NCBI GenBank assembly: GCA_006503475.1
Contig: RSEH01000194.1
Location: 1 to 64,000 of the forward strand
Origin: Stentor roeselii
Taxonomy: Eukaryota > Ciliophora > Heterotrichea > Heterotrichida > Stentoridae
Direction: 5' to 3'
DNA: 64,000 nt
Shown: positions 37,454 to 46,234 of the stretch, piece after piece
Layout: each line of letters starts with the position of its first letter
Position numbering within the stretch: position 1 is the first letter of the stretch
Notes under the pieces: model-generated
Seen by the model: the letters and a program-made list of their open reading frames with translations, nothing else
The model's database searches: none
Told to the model about the DNA's origin: nothing
Made by a program: the position numbers and the translations under genes

Positions 37454-38872
37454 TTAATTATACTGAGAATCCAATAAGGCAAGAGAGGATTCTAATAACT
37501 TTCGATTCAACCCTGCTTCACTTGGGGATAAAAGTAGTTCTTTTCTTTTCTTTTCAAGTTTCATCGCGATTTTAGAAGAGTATTCGTCACGCAGCTCTCG
37601 CTGCGTGTGTTTTCTTTGGAGTTGCTTAGAAAATTCATCTGCTAAGGTCTTGATGTCTTGTTCTGCCCAGATCTGGCCTTGTTCTCTTTGGACTTTGAGG
37701 TAATTTTGATCCCTTTTCTTTTTTTCTTCGATTTGTTCTTTAAGTTCGGAGAGGTATCGAAAGTTTTTTACTTTTGGAGACTCGGAGTCTTGAAGACGTG
37801 ATAAAAAACTTGAAGTCTGCTGGTCTGAAGATGTTAAACGACTTGGAGAAGGAAGCTAAGTGATTTTTACAAGTTTTTTTAATCTTTCGTCGTCGTGAAC
37901 GAATTGAAGACGCTGGTTGATGAACTCGATTTTTTTTTGCTCGTTTTCTTTGAGTTTTTGAAGGTTTTCCTCGATTAGTGAACGGCTGTGAGACTTTTCG
38001 TATTCTTTTAAAAGGTATTTGCATCTTTTACGTGCTGTTGCTTGGATTTGCTGCTCTTTTGCGACACTTTCTCGAAGTTTTCGAAGGGTTTTTTGACGGT
38101 TGTGCTCTTCTGCTTCTTGCTTTGCCCAGAGCTCTTTTAGTTCTTTTTGTTCTTTTAGTTTTGATTGGAGTTTTGAGTCGTTTTCTTCTTTTCGTCGTTG
38201 GATTATCTCGTCGAGCCATTCTTTTTCCTTGGATTGCTTTTTTGGGAAGTTTGAAAGAATTTCAGGGTTTTTTAGAGAAGCCCCGAGGGATTCTCTTTTT
38301 TCGTTTTGGTCCTTTTTAGGGGATTTTTCGGCGATTTGACTTAGGAGGTAGTTTCGATACAAAACCTGCTTATTTTTCTTTTCAGTTTTCTGAAACTTTT
38401 CTTCCTACCTTTAAAATACGCTTAAAAATCTCAGATGATCAGCATGAATGATTTTTCCCCAGTCATCATTTTCCCTAATCTTTCTTTTATCATTAGAAAA
38501 ACTAGAAGAGTCTTGTGTAAAAGAGTCACTTGGAAACAACGGCCGATCTTTGGCACGCTCAACAATTCTAATTCCCGACTTTTTCAGCGGAGATACCAGA
38601 TAAGGACTATGAGAAATTTTGCTTTTATCTTCAGGTTTATCAGAAGAAAATTCAATACTCTTCTCAAGATTCTCCAAAACAGGTCGAGTTTCTTTTCTTT
38701 TCCAGCAAATTTTCTTGATATTCTCTTCCAACAGGTCAAGATCCTTAACAGTTAATCGACTCCTAGCAGCTAAAAATTCGTTAACTTCTTTTTCTATAAC
38801 TTTAATAGAATCCGGGTATTTCAGACTAAAAATCTGCAAAAGTTCTTCTTTAACCAGCAGCTTTTTATTCAT
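37454..38872 (-). CDS. Coiled-coil protein, two 15-nt introns (462 aa)
   Basis: Three open stretches join in frame across introns at 38405-38419 and 37856-37870. None of the downstream exons has its own ATG at the right place, so one gene is the best reading. Residues 1-150 are helical and charged with a Ser/Pro break; about 200-320 is a strongly charged helix (KEQKELKELWAKQEAEEHNRQ ..), and the C-terminal 140 residues again helical with EEKKKRDQNYLKVQREQGQ-like sequence. Composition resembles ciliary trichohyalin-plectin-homology proteins, but no specific family is claimed. The ATG at 38872 lies 18 bp from the stop of the upstream MAP kinase gene. Confidence 0.75.
37856..37870 (-). other. 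Intron 2 of the coiled-coil gene (15 nt)
   Basis: Reverse strand GTAAAAATCACTTAG. Phase 0, in-frame TAG if retained; splicing adds about 134 residues. Confidence 0.85.
38405..38419 (-). other. Intron 1 of the coiled-coil gene (15 nt)
   Basis: Reverse strand GTATTTTAAAGGTAG. Phase 0, contains in-frame TAA and TAG. It joins two open frames neither of which is complete alone. Confidence 0.8.
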
Positions 38873-38890
38873 TTCTTATAATGTGAAAAT

Positions 38891-40144
38891 CTATTTACAC
38901 CCTAAAGTTTTCGAGGGCTTTAAAAGCCGGTCATTTCCTGATTTTTCTATTTCTTGCGAATATTTCCTGACAGGTGCTGCAATCATTTCTTCGAATTTCT
39001 CTTTACACCTGAGGTACTCTTCTTTTTTATCAGTAAAATGATAAAGTTGTATTTCTTGGAATATAAGACTTTTTAGTTCTTCCATGCTGAGATGCATTCT
39101 CTCGAATTCAAAGTCAAAAAGACTGACAGGTGCTCCAAGTGGTTCATCATCATTAAAGTGCATTGAAGCCATATAAGGATGTGCAAGAGCCTGTTCAGCG
39201 GAAAACCTTTTCCCAGGGTTAAAAACGAGTAATTTTTTAAGTAAATCAACAGCGAGAGGATTTGCATTATTGAATGTGACTTCGAAATTTTTCGCTCTTT
39301 TCTTAGCAAGTTTCAGTGCTTTTTCCTTTGACTTTTTATTAGGAATACATGCAATGTCCTCATCAGAAGGACTTCCAAGAAGAGAAGTGATCAAGTCAAG
39401 CTGATGATTGACGTCAGTCCCCGGCATAAGAGGCTTTCTGAGCAGCAGTTCAGCAAAAATGCATCCAACGGACCACATGTCCATCGCCGAGGTGTAATGC
39501 TTGAAGGTCAGCAGGACCTCAGGCGCGCGGTACCATCGGGTGGCGACGTAGTCAGTCATCGGGGTGCACTTCATACTCAATTCAGGAATATTTGCCCTGG
39601 CAAGGCCAAAGTCGCAGATTTTCAAGTCACAATTGGAATTTACTAAAATATTTCTTGGTTTCAAGTCACGATGCAAAATTCCGCAACTGTGGATGTACTT
39701 GATACCTCGCAATAGTTGGTATAAAAAGAACTGGCAGTGGTCGTCTGATAATACTTGGGGAGACTTTATTATACTGCTTAGGTCTGTCTCCATCAACTCA
39801 CTTACCATGTATATCTCTTCGAAGTCTTCGAGAGATGTTGGTTGTTGGATCGTTATTATTTTCATCACGTTTTCGTTGTTTAGAAGACGAAGAATTTTTA
39901 ACTCTCTTAAGGTTCTTTTAGTGAATGTCGCGTGTTCGAAGGCTTTTTCTATCTTTTTTATCGCGACTTGCTGTCCTGTGACCTGGTCTCGAGCAGCGAC
40001 GACTACTCCATAAGCTCCACTGCCGATTGTTTCAAGTATTGTAAAGCGTCTGTCAAGGTAAAAAGATGAGCCTTGAACTTGGTTGTAAACAGCTGACTGG
40101 GTAGTGGGACCCCCTAATTGTGAAGGATTTTTAAAAGTTGACAT
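38891..40144 (-). CDS. MAP kinase with TDY activation motif (417 aa)
   Basis: CMGC-group kinase. Glycine loop IGSGAYGVV (40-48), ATP lysine in VAIKK (Lys63), catalytic loop LHRDLKPRNIL (Asp160), DFGLA (Asp178), and the activation loop TDYVATRWYRAPE with Thr197 and Tyr199. The dual-phosphorylation motif is TDY, not the TEY of ERK1/2 or TGY of p38; TDY occurs in plant and protist MAP kinases. The MAPK insert (HQLDLITSLLGSPSDEDIACI) is present. Residues 1-33 are a disordered lead; the C-terminal 70 residues are helical and basic. Expected in a stress or growth signalling cascade. Upstream kinases are not in the window. Divergent from the CCDC12-like gene, 123 bp. Confidence 0.95.
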   Translation of the reverse strand: MSTFKNPSQLGGPTTQSAVYNQVQGSSFYLDRRFTILETIGSGAYGVVVAARDQVTGQQVAIKKIEKAFEHATFTKRTLRELKILRLLNNENVMKIITIQQPTSLEDFEEIYMVSELMETDLSSIIKSPQVLSDDHCQFFLYQLLRGIKYIHSCGILHRDLKPRNILVNSNCDLKICDFGLARANIPELSMKCTPMTDYVATRWYRAPEVLLTFKHYTSAMDMWSVGCIFAELLLRKPLMPGTDVNHQLDLITSLLGSPSDEDIACIPNKKSKEKALKLAKKRAKNFEVTFNNANPLAVDLLKKLLVFNPGKRFSAEQALAHPYMASMHFNDDEPLGAPVSLFDFEFERMHLSMEELKSLIFQEIQLYHFTDKKEEYLRCKEKFEEMIAAPVRKYSQEIEKSGNDRLLKPSKTLGCK

Positions 40145-40267
40145 TTATGTTGATCAGAAAACATTCAAGATAAAATAAACGTGTTGGTTATTTCAGAATT
40201 AGTTTTAATTGATTTTAGAATTTTGTGAAAGACTGTTTCATTGGTCCTGGTAAGATAAAAGATTATA

Positions 40268-40609
40268 ATGAATAAATTGTTGGAAAACTTGCAGCCTTAT
40301 AATCAAGAAAAACTTGAAATCAAGCAGCTGGTCTTCAGGAATTATGTTCCTCGCTCTGAAGAACTGAAGGAATTCGTTGTTAGGGCCCCGACTACCGTGG
40401 CTGAAGTCGAGCTAAACATTGAACGAGAAATACGAAATGCTTTGAAAGAATTTGAAAGACAGCAAAAAGAACCTTTGACTTTAGTTCCGAAAAAGGCAAA
40501 CTGGGACTTAAAACGGAAGCTGAATGAAAAACTTGACCCGCTTCAACGAATCACTGAAAAGTCTATTCGTGAAATAAAAAAACAAATAAAATCATCTAAA
40601 TTAAAGTAG
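40268..40609 (+). CDS. CCDC12: CCDC12/Cwf18-family splicing factor (113 aa)
   Basis: Small basic helical protein matching the CCDC12/Cwf18 family of spliceosome components. The diagnostic stretches are LVFRNYVPRSEELKEF near residue 21-36 and VPKKANWDLKRKLNEKLDPLQRITEKSI near 74-101, which parallel LRNYVPEDEDLK and APRKPDWDLKRD in animal CCDC12. In yeast and human the protein sits in the catalytic spliceosome. Because this organism splices introns of 15 nt, its spliceosome parts are of interest. Single exon; the TAG stop abuts the stop codon of the convergent ACT gene with no base between. Confidence 0.85.
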   Translation: MNKLLENLQPYNQEKLEIKQLVFRNYVPRSEELKEFVVRAPTTVAEVELNIEREIRNALKEFERQQKEPLTLVPKKANWDLKRKLNEKLDPLQRITEKSIREIKKQIKSSKLK

Positions 40610-41239
40610 TTAACTTTCTGAAGAACTATCAGAAGCCTCTCCTTCTTTGTAGACGTTGATGGAGACTACCAGAGAGCTTTCGAGGGATTTCAAAGAGTTT
40701 TTAAATTTCTCGAAATCTATGATTTTGTTTACTGTCACTTTAGACTTCACTTTGAATAGAGTAGTCCCACCCATGGGCGCAGAGTAGCTAAAAGTATCAA
40801 TATTATCAATATTCACCCCTTGACTAACCAAATGTTGCGTAAGGGTGTAAACAATTCCAGGTTGGTCATCTCCAACAAGTTCAATAAAAACCTTATAATC
40901 ATCAATTTCTAAAGTTTTTTCCGGAGTTTCATAAACATCATTAGCATCCAAGTGGATTCCAAAATATTCCCTAGACCTTTTAATCCTTTCCTTAAACGAT
41001 TCAACATTTCTGTCAGGGATCTCAACAAGAACCATCAAAGCAAAGTTTTGTTCAAGTTTGGTCATGCGAGAGTCAGCAATATTCCCGTCCTCATCAAAAA
41101 TGAGTCCAGTAATATCCTTAACAATTCCAATTCTATCACGTCCAGCTCCAGTAACAAGAAGTTTCCGAGTATTGGCGGACAAAAGTCTTTTTAAAAACAT
41201 TTTTAATCGAAACTTACTAACACCCAAATCATTATTCAT
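40610..41239 (-). CDS. Tandem ACT-domain protein (209 aa)
   Basis: Two ACT domains, small ligand-binding folds that usually sense amino acids. ACT 1 is about 22-98 (KLLVTGAGRDRIGIVKDITGLI, then MALMVLVEIP-type strand) and ACT 2 about 112-195 (FIELVGDDQPGIVYTLTQHLV, then TTLFKVKSKV). The 'GxDxxGIV' motif appears in both. This GcvR-like double ACT layout without a catalytic domain is known from bacteria and organelles. The basic N terminus (MNNDLGVSKFRLKMFLKRLL) could be a mitochondrial presequence, which is inference. The start codon is 15 bp from that of the divergent ELMO gene. Confidence 0.85.
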   Translation of the reverse strand: MNNDLGVSKFRLKMFLKRLLSANTRKLLVTGAGRDRIGIVKDITGLIFDEDGNIADSRMTKLEQNFALMVLVEIPDRNVESFKERIKRSREYFGIHLDANDVYETPEKTLEIDDYKVFIELVGDDQPGIVYTLTQHLVSQGVNIDNIDTFSYSAPMGGTTLFKVKSKVTVNKIIDFEKFKNSLKSLESSLVVSINVYKEGEASDSSSES

Positions 41240-41254
41240 CCTAAATAAGTCCTA

Positions 41255-42907
41255 ATGGAGCCAAAGTCATCAAACCCTTCAAGACCAACTCGTATTTTAA
41301 TTCGTCCACCTTCAGAAGACCTATCAGAAGAAAAAGGAATTGAAATATTTAAATCTCTGAAAATTCCTCATCTTCAGCAGATTATCTTATCCTCTCAAAG
41401 TATTTACTCTGACCTGGTCAACTTCGCAGGTGAACTTTGGAATAACTCAGGGGAGCCTAGAAGGTCTTTTGAAAATCATGGAAATTCTGCATCTTCTTCA
41501 ATATCGGACAGACGTCCTTCAGACATTATCATTCTTCATAAAAATTCAGTAATTCAGGGCTCGATTTCGAGCCCTGCACATCCCAAAAGGCTCAGAGGGT
41601 CCAAGTCTTTAGCCCCTGTTAATGCAAGAGACCCTCACCTGATGATAGAAGAAGATGTTCAGCCTCAGGTCGCCAGCATTGCTGGCGAAAGTTTTGATGA
41701 TAAGTTCAAATATGGCTCTGTTGAAATTCAAGCCTGTCAATTAAGCTCTATTGTGAACATGCAGTCTCTTGAGTATAATGGAAAAAATAGCCTTGTTCAT
41801 AAAGAAATCTCGATTTTACCTGGACTTTTTGATTCTGCCTTTGAAGGGGATAGTAAGGTTTTAGAGAAAAGTATGGAGAATGAACCTAGGTCTCAACAGA
41901 TATTTGTGAATAATTCAAATCTTTTGTTTAAACCTGCTGATGATACCTGTGAAGACGGTGAAAAATTAGCGAATAGTCAGAGATTTTACAAAGGGATTCC
42001 AGATGTGTTCGAAGTAGAGAAAAAAAAGAAAAAGAAGAAAAAAAATAAAGAAAATCTTGGAAATGCCCTGGAAACAGCTCCTGATTTCTCAGATAGCGAT
42101 AAAAGTTTGAACCTGGAAGAAAAAAAGGAAAACTCTGATAAAAACCCTCCAAAAAGTTCAGACTCTTCATTTGACCAGCTTTACCAGTTAATCCCAGAGT
42201 CAATCGCTTGTCAAATTCCAGTTCTGACCTTTGAAGAGTTCATAAATTCTCTAATGAACGATGATAGCAAAACTGACAAGAAAAAGTTATGGACGATTAG
42301 TATTTTCCATCAATGTTTCAATAAATGTTGCTGTAAACGACTATCAAGCCAAGATTTCGAGATCTGTGAAAAAATCATCAGTTTTCATTTGACTTCTTTT
42401 CACTTTCAAAATTCTTTGCATTTAATTTTACTCTTCAGCTGCTTCAGAAGTGTGACAAAGTCCGAAAGATGGCCACATAAAGATAAGGACTGGTACGACA
42501 TGGGCTTTGAAACTGGAGACATTTCAAAGTTCTTGAAGAAAAATGGAACAATTGCCTTACTCAACATTTTCTTCTTGTCTTCTTATTTTCCTCGTTTTTA
42601 TTCTGAGTTGCTGAGAGTTCGCAGTTATTATTCTTTTGATTTGTATGAAATTATTGCCTCGGTCTCTGAAATCGCGATGGCGATTTTAAGGAAAAATAGA
42701 CTGAGAAGGTTAATTAAAGCCAACGGCCGTGCACTTGAAGTGATTTTTTTCTTCTTTGCTGGAGTTATGCATTATTGGTTCCACAAACTAGTAAAAAATC
42801 AGGACTATTTGAAGATTTATGAAAAAACTCAAAAAAAAGCATCAAGGTGTATGAATGATTTACTCAAAGAAGCTTGGAGGGTTTATTTGGAAAACCAAGG
42901 TTTGTAA
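41255..42907 (+). CDS. ELMO-domain protein (550 aa)
   Basis: Residues 1-310 are disordered, with a run of eight Lys near 251-258. From about 325 to 510 comes an ELMO/CED-12-type domain: KKLWTISIFHQCF, SERWPHKDKDWYDMGFETGDISKFLKKNGTIALLNIFFLSSYFP, in which the tryptophan, the 'GF.. DI..FL.. G..aLlN..fl...yp' pattern and following helices match. ELMO-domain proteins (ELMOD) act as GAPs for Arf/Arl GTPases or work with DOCK proteins in Rac activation. The catalytic arginine of ELMOD GAPs cannot be placed with certainty, so activity is open. Long disordered N terminus is unusual for the family. Single exon. Confidence 0.75.
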   Translation: MEPKSSNPSRPTRILIRPPSEDLSEEKGIEIFKSLKIPHLQQIILSSQSIYSDLVNFAGELWNNSGEPRRSFENHGNSASSSISDRRPSDIIILHKNSVIQGSISSPAHPKRLRGSKSLAPVNARDPHLMIEEDVQPQVASIAGESFDDKFKYGSVEIQACQLSSIVNMQSLEYNGKNSLVHKEISILPGLFDSAFEGDSKVLEKSMENEPRSQQIFVNNSNLLFKPADDTCEDGEKLANSQRFYKGIPDVFEVEKKKKKKKKNKENLGNALETAPDFSDSDKSLNLEEKKENSDKNPPKSSDSSFDQLYQLIPESIACQIPVLTFEEFINSLMNDDSKTDKKKLWTISIFHQCFNKCCCKRLSSQDFEICEKIISFHLTSFHFQNSLHLILLFSCFRSVTKSERWPHKDKDWYDMGFETGDISKFLKKNGTIALLNIFFLSSYFPRFYSELLRVRSYYSFDLYEIIASVSEIAMAILRKNRLRRLIKANGRALEVIFFFFAGVMHYWFHKLVKNQDYLKIYEKTQKKASRCMNDLLKEAWRVYLENQGL

Positions 42908-42931
42908 TTTAAGTATTCAATATTGATTAAT

Positions 42932-43177
42932 ATGGAAGTCAATACTGCCAAAGTGGTCGTCAAGGCCAATTTAGAAAATCTGAAAAAGTGAGACTTAAAC
43001 AGACTTACTCGTCTTTGTGAAAGAAAATGCATTGGACAATTCGATAATCTTGAAATCAACCAGGTTGAAGCTACTTGTTTAGATGTTTGTGTAAAAAAGT
43101 ACTTCGTTTTTCAAGAGATTCCCAAAAAAGTGTACCAAGACGATACTATTAAAAGAAATGCGATTATCATGAAATAG
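42932..43177 (+). CDS. Small Tim chaperone, Tim9/Tim10 type, one 15-nt intron (76 aa)
   Basis: After removal of the intron at 42988-43002 the frame encodes a 76-residue small Tim: LTRLCERKCIGQF (Cys24, Cys28) and EATCLDVCVKKYF (Cys44, Cys48), that is twin CX3C motifs separated by 15 residues, flanked by the two amphipathic helices. The 'F' and 'KY' positions after the motifs fit Tim9/Tim10, the hexameric chaperone of the mitochondrial intermembrane space. Without splicing a TGA would stop the frame after 19 codons. It lies between two larger genes and is easily missed because each exon is short. Its stop is 22 bp from the convergent kinase gene. Confidence 0.9.
42988..43002 (+). other. Intron in the Tim9/10-type gene (15 nt)
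   Basis: GTGAGACTTAAACAG, one of two introns starting GTG. Splits a Lys codon after two bases; unspliced it gives an in-frame TGA. The twin CX3C protein only forms when it is removed. Confidence 0.92.
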
Positions 43178-43199
43178 TATAAGACGCATTTACTTTAAG

Positions 43200-44483
43200 T
43201 TAGAAAATTATTAACCTACTCACTACTCGACTTAATATTCTTGGAGCTTGACGATTTTTTATAGTTTCACATGTTTGACTCACTGGTTTTTTTTGTTTTT
43301 GTTTTGAGATCCAATTGTCTCGCTTTGCTAATCCTGCTGTCGGGCGGATTATTGAGTCTGGGCAAAGAATTTTTCGCATGAAATTTATGCAGGAGTCGGA
43401 AAGGTGCTTTAAGAGTTTACTTTCGAAATTTATCTGGCAGAGGGTGTTTTGTTCTAATGTTTTCTCAGGAGTATGACTTAAAAATGGACAGCCACCTGAT
43501 AGAAGAGTGTAAATTATCACCCCTGCGCTGAAGATGTCGATTTTGGTACTGTATGGTTGGCCTCTTAGGATTTCAGGAGCCATGTATCCAGGTGATCCAG
43601 ATTTCATTTTTTTTGACTTATCAATAAAACAAGACAACCCAAAATCAGCAATTTTAAATTTATAACATTTTTTTGAATGACTCATTAGAATATTTTCAAG
43701 TTTCAAATCCCGATGCAAAATTCCGAATCCATGAATATATTCCAAGGTTTTAAAAAGCTTCCTAGCAAACATTGCAACTTCACTTTCGGATAACTTTTTC
43801 CTTGAAATGATTCTTTTCAATAAATTTCCATGAGGAACATATTCAAGTACAAGATAAACATTATCAAAGTCTTCATAAACCCGATAAAGTTTGATGATAT
43901 TTTTATGTTTAAATTTCTTCAAAAACGATATTTCATTAAACAGATGTTGAAGAATTTTCAAGTCTTCAAGTTGATCTTTTTTTACTTCTTTCAATGCATA
44001 TTTTTTTTGTTTTTCGTTCGAAGTACTTTGACACAGTTTTACTGAGCCGAACTTCCCTGAGTCGATATTCTTGATAATTAAGTAATCCTGTTCAATTGAC
44101 GTTAAAATAACGAGTTTTGAAAGTACTTTAAACCAGGTTTTGAGACAGTCTTCAGAATTTACGTAAAAGTCTTGTTTAACTTCAGAGTTCACCCTGATAG
44201 AAAAACCGAAAACTGAAGGCTCTGAGGATTCTTCGAAGAAGGTGTTAAATGTCGCTGTTTTAAGCTTGCAGTAAACCAAGTTACCGTCCTTATCTTGAAA
44301 ATATAAAAATTTTGAGTTTAGCTTTACTAATTGTTCTGTTAAAAATTCTGACTTGTACAAAAAACTCAGTTTTGACTGGAATTTAGGTGGAAGAGGAAAG
44401 ATTGAGAGCTGATACTTTTCACTAGATGACCAGAAGTCTTTTTGTAAGAGTCGTGATGGATATAGACGCGTGAAAAATGACAT
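43200..44483 (-). CDS. PH-like domain plus CAMK-type protein kinase (427 aa)
   Basis: Residues about 30-125 look like a pleckstrin-homology fold ending in an amphipathic helix with a Trp (CLKTWFKVLSKL). The kinase domain covers about 130-395: loop IDSGKFGSVKL, ATP lysine in YALKEVKK, catalytic LHRDLKLEN, DFGLS, and the activation segment SGSPGYMAPEIL. The first Gly of the nucleotide loop is replaced by Asp. PH plus kinase combinations of this kind are frequent in ciliates and recall protein kinase D or AKT only loosely; the kinase is closest to the CAMK group. Lipid-directed membrane recruitment is inferred. Start ATG follows TTAATAA. Confidence 0.85.
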   Translation of the reverse strand: MSFFTRLYPSRLLQKDFWSSSEKYQLSIFPLPPKFQSKLSFLYKSEFLTEQLVKLNSKFLYFQDKDGNLVYCKLKTATFNTFFEESSEPSVFGFSIRVNSEVKQDFYVNSEDCLKTWFKVLSKLVILTSIEQDYLIIKNIDSGKFGSVKLCQSTSNEKQKKYALKEVKKDQLEDLKILQHLFNEISFLKKFKHKNIIKLYRVYEDFDNVYLVLEYVPHGNLLKRIISRKKLSESEVAMFARKLFKTLEYIHGFGILHRDLKLENILMSHSKKCYKFKIADFGLSCFIDKSKKMKSGSPGYMAPEILRGQPYSTKIDIFSAGVIIYTLLSGGCPFLSHTPEKTLEQNTLCQINFESKLLKHLSDSCINFMRKILCPDSIIRPTAGLAKRDNWISKQKQKKPVSQTCETIKNRQAPRILSRVVSRLIIF

Positions 44484-44984
44484 TTATTAAGTATAGGGCT
44501 TATTTTTTTTTAATTCTCGAGGTGACTCTATTTTTATTATAGTTTAGTGAGTTGGAAAATATTTTTATGGATCGAAAGAAAACTAACGGAAATTATATTT
44601 TTGTTTGAGGTTTTAAGGAAAGTTAAAAAAATTTGATGTCTCATATTTACTTAACTGAAGATTTCAAGATTTAGTTTTAACGATTAAAAAAGGGTTATCT
44701 TTTGAAAAAGTGTAACAACTTAATAAAATACCTACTCTGAACAATCTCTAATAGTAAAATAAACCCAGAATCAATCTAAAAAAATTTCAAAAAATTGACT
44801 ATTCTCAAAGCATAGAATTGTGTAAAAAACTGAGCACCTTTTCAAACCGTATACGTCTAAAACTTTAAGATTCCTTTAACTATTAACTTATCCTTATTTC
44901 AACAATTCTCAAAAAATCTCAATATCCCTCTTCGAAGTAATTTCCCTTTTCTTAATCAATTCGAGATAAAATTCAAAAATTAAA
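44484..44984. other. Spacer between two reverse-strand genes
   Basis: About 500 bp, AT-rich. It should contain the promoter of the kinase gene and the 3' end of the EF-hand gene. No RNA gene or repeat seen. Confidence 0.55.
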
Positions 44985-46226
44985 TTACTGCGAATAAGTA
45001 AATCCAGTAGATCGAAAAACACTTTTCGAAGGAGAAACACTATTTTTTTTATTCATCCTCTCAGTAATAAACGATTTAGGAGTTTTAATATTCCTGCTTT
45101 TCTTCCTAATCTCAGGAGTGGTACTTTTCGTCAAGGTCCTTTCCTCGACCTCCTCACTTTTCTTAATAAAATTATAATGATACCCAGTCCACCGTGAGTT
45201 GCGACAGTGTTCTTTACTCACCTGGTTATCCCAAAATCCAATTTCATTAGGTTTTTCAAATTTCTCTACTTTTTTGACAAGAAATCCTTTTCGAGTGCTC
45301 TCATTTTGTTCTTGTTTAACAATAGTAAGCTTATGACAAGAAGAATTACTTGACTTAGTCTCGTTATTTTTCCAATATTCCTGCAAATTCTCTGAAAACT
45401 TTGGAAGTTCCGCTCCATGAAGGCCTACAGGTCTTTTCGAGTAGGTATCAGAAAAATGTTGCATGTTCTGCATTCGAATCTTTTCATGAAGAGGAGTTTT
45501 TGCCCTTTCTAATGACGATGAAGGGAGTTTTTCTCTGAGGAGAAGTCTTTCATAAGGACTTTTATGTGCAAAGTTGCAAGACGCGGTGAGATCTTCAAGC
45601 TGTTTAAATTTTACCAGTTGTTTTTTCTTGACTTCTATCATTTCAGCGCGAGTTTTAAAAGGAGGGTGTTCACGATATTGAATACTGCTTTTCTCAGTCC
45701 TTTGCTGAGGAGACTTATCATCAGTGACACGCTTCCAGTAGTCTTTTTTCATTTTCTCTTCAAAGTACCTGCCACTGACCTTGACCTCTTCTTTTCTTCT
45801 CGCTTCAAGTTCAGTCTTCGATTTCGCTGAAGACTCTTTATTCTGCCGAGCCTGTAGAGGAAAAGCTGGATAAGACTTGCCGACATCTCTGAAATCTTCA
45901 TCTAAAATAACGTTTCCTCTTTTCTGCACAATTCGAAACAATTTGTTATTCCCTGAACTATCACAACCCCAGGTCAATGTGCCGTCGACTTGGTCCATCA
46001 TATTTCTGGCATGTTTCAATTGCTCTGGACTGAGTTTTCCATTCTGTTCTACGTCAAATCGTTTTCCTATCAAATAGTCTCTTCCTCCAACGACACCGTC
46101 ACCGTCTAAGTCAAATGAAATGTCGGGTTTTTGCTCGATTTTCCTTACTTCTAATAGTTCTGAACGTGTAGAAACCTTTGGGACTTTAGTCCAGTCAGGA
46201 GGAAGTTTTGCGGAATGACTTTGCAT
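44985..46226 (-). CDS. EF-hand protein with long basic tail (413 aa)
   Basis: Residues about 37-85 form an EF-hand pair: the first loop DLDGDGVVGGRD has Asp at positions 1, 3, 5 and 12 and looks calcium-competent; the second, DVEQNGKLSPEQ, has Gln at position 12 and is weaker. The remaining 320 residues are basic, rich in Lys, Glu, Ser and Arg, with short helices and conserved-looking strings such as PPFKTRAEMIEVKKKQLVKF and SRWTGYHYNF. The makeup fits ciliary EF-hand proteins; no specific name is safe. Start codon at 46226 lies 8 bp from that of the divergent gene, and no other Met precedes the EF-hands. Confidence 0.75.
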   Translation of the reverse strand: MQSHSAKLPPDWTKVPKVSTRSELLEVRKIEQKPDISFDLDGDGVVGGRDYLIGKRFDVEQNGKLSPEQLKHARNMMDQVDGTLTWGCDSSGNNKLFRIVQKRGNVILDEDFRDVGKSYPAFPLQARQNKESSAKSKTELEARRKEEVKVSGRYFEEKMKKDYWKRVTDDKSPQQRTEKSSIQYREHPPFKTRAEMIEVKKKQLVKFKQLEDLTASCNFAHKSPYERLLLREKLPSSSLERAKTPLHEKIRMQNMQHFSDTYSKRPVGLHGAELPKFSENLQEYWKNNETKSSNSSCHKLTIVKQEQNESTRKGFLVKKVEKFEKPNEIGFWDNQVSKEHCRNSRWTGYHYNFIKKSEEVEERTLTKSTTPEIRKKSRNIKTPKSFITERMNKKNSVSPSKSVFRSTGFTYSQ

Positions 46227-46234
46227 GTATATAA
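46227..46234. promoter_or_regulatory. 8-bp divergent start region GTATATAA
   Basis: Everything between two divergent ATG codons (46226 reverse, 46235 forward). It consists of GTATATAA, a TATA-like string readable on both strands. Any promoter must overlap coding sequence on one or both sides. A regulatory function is inferred from position only. Confidence 0.5.
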
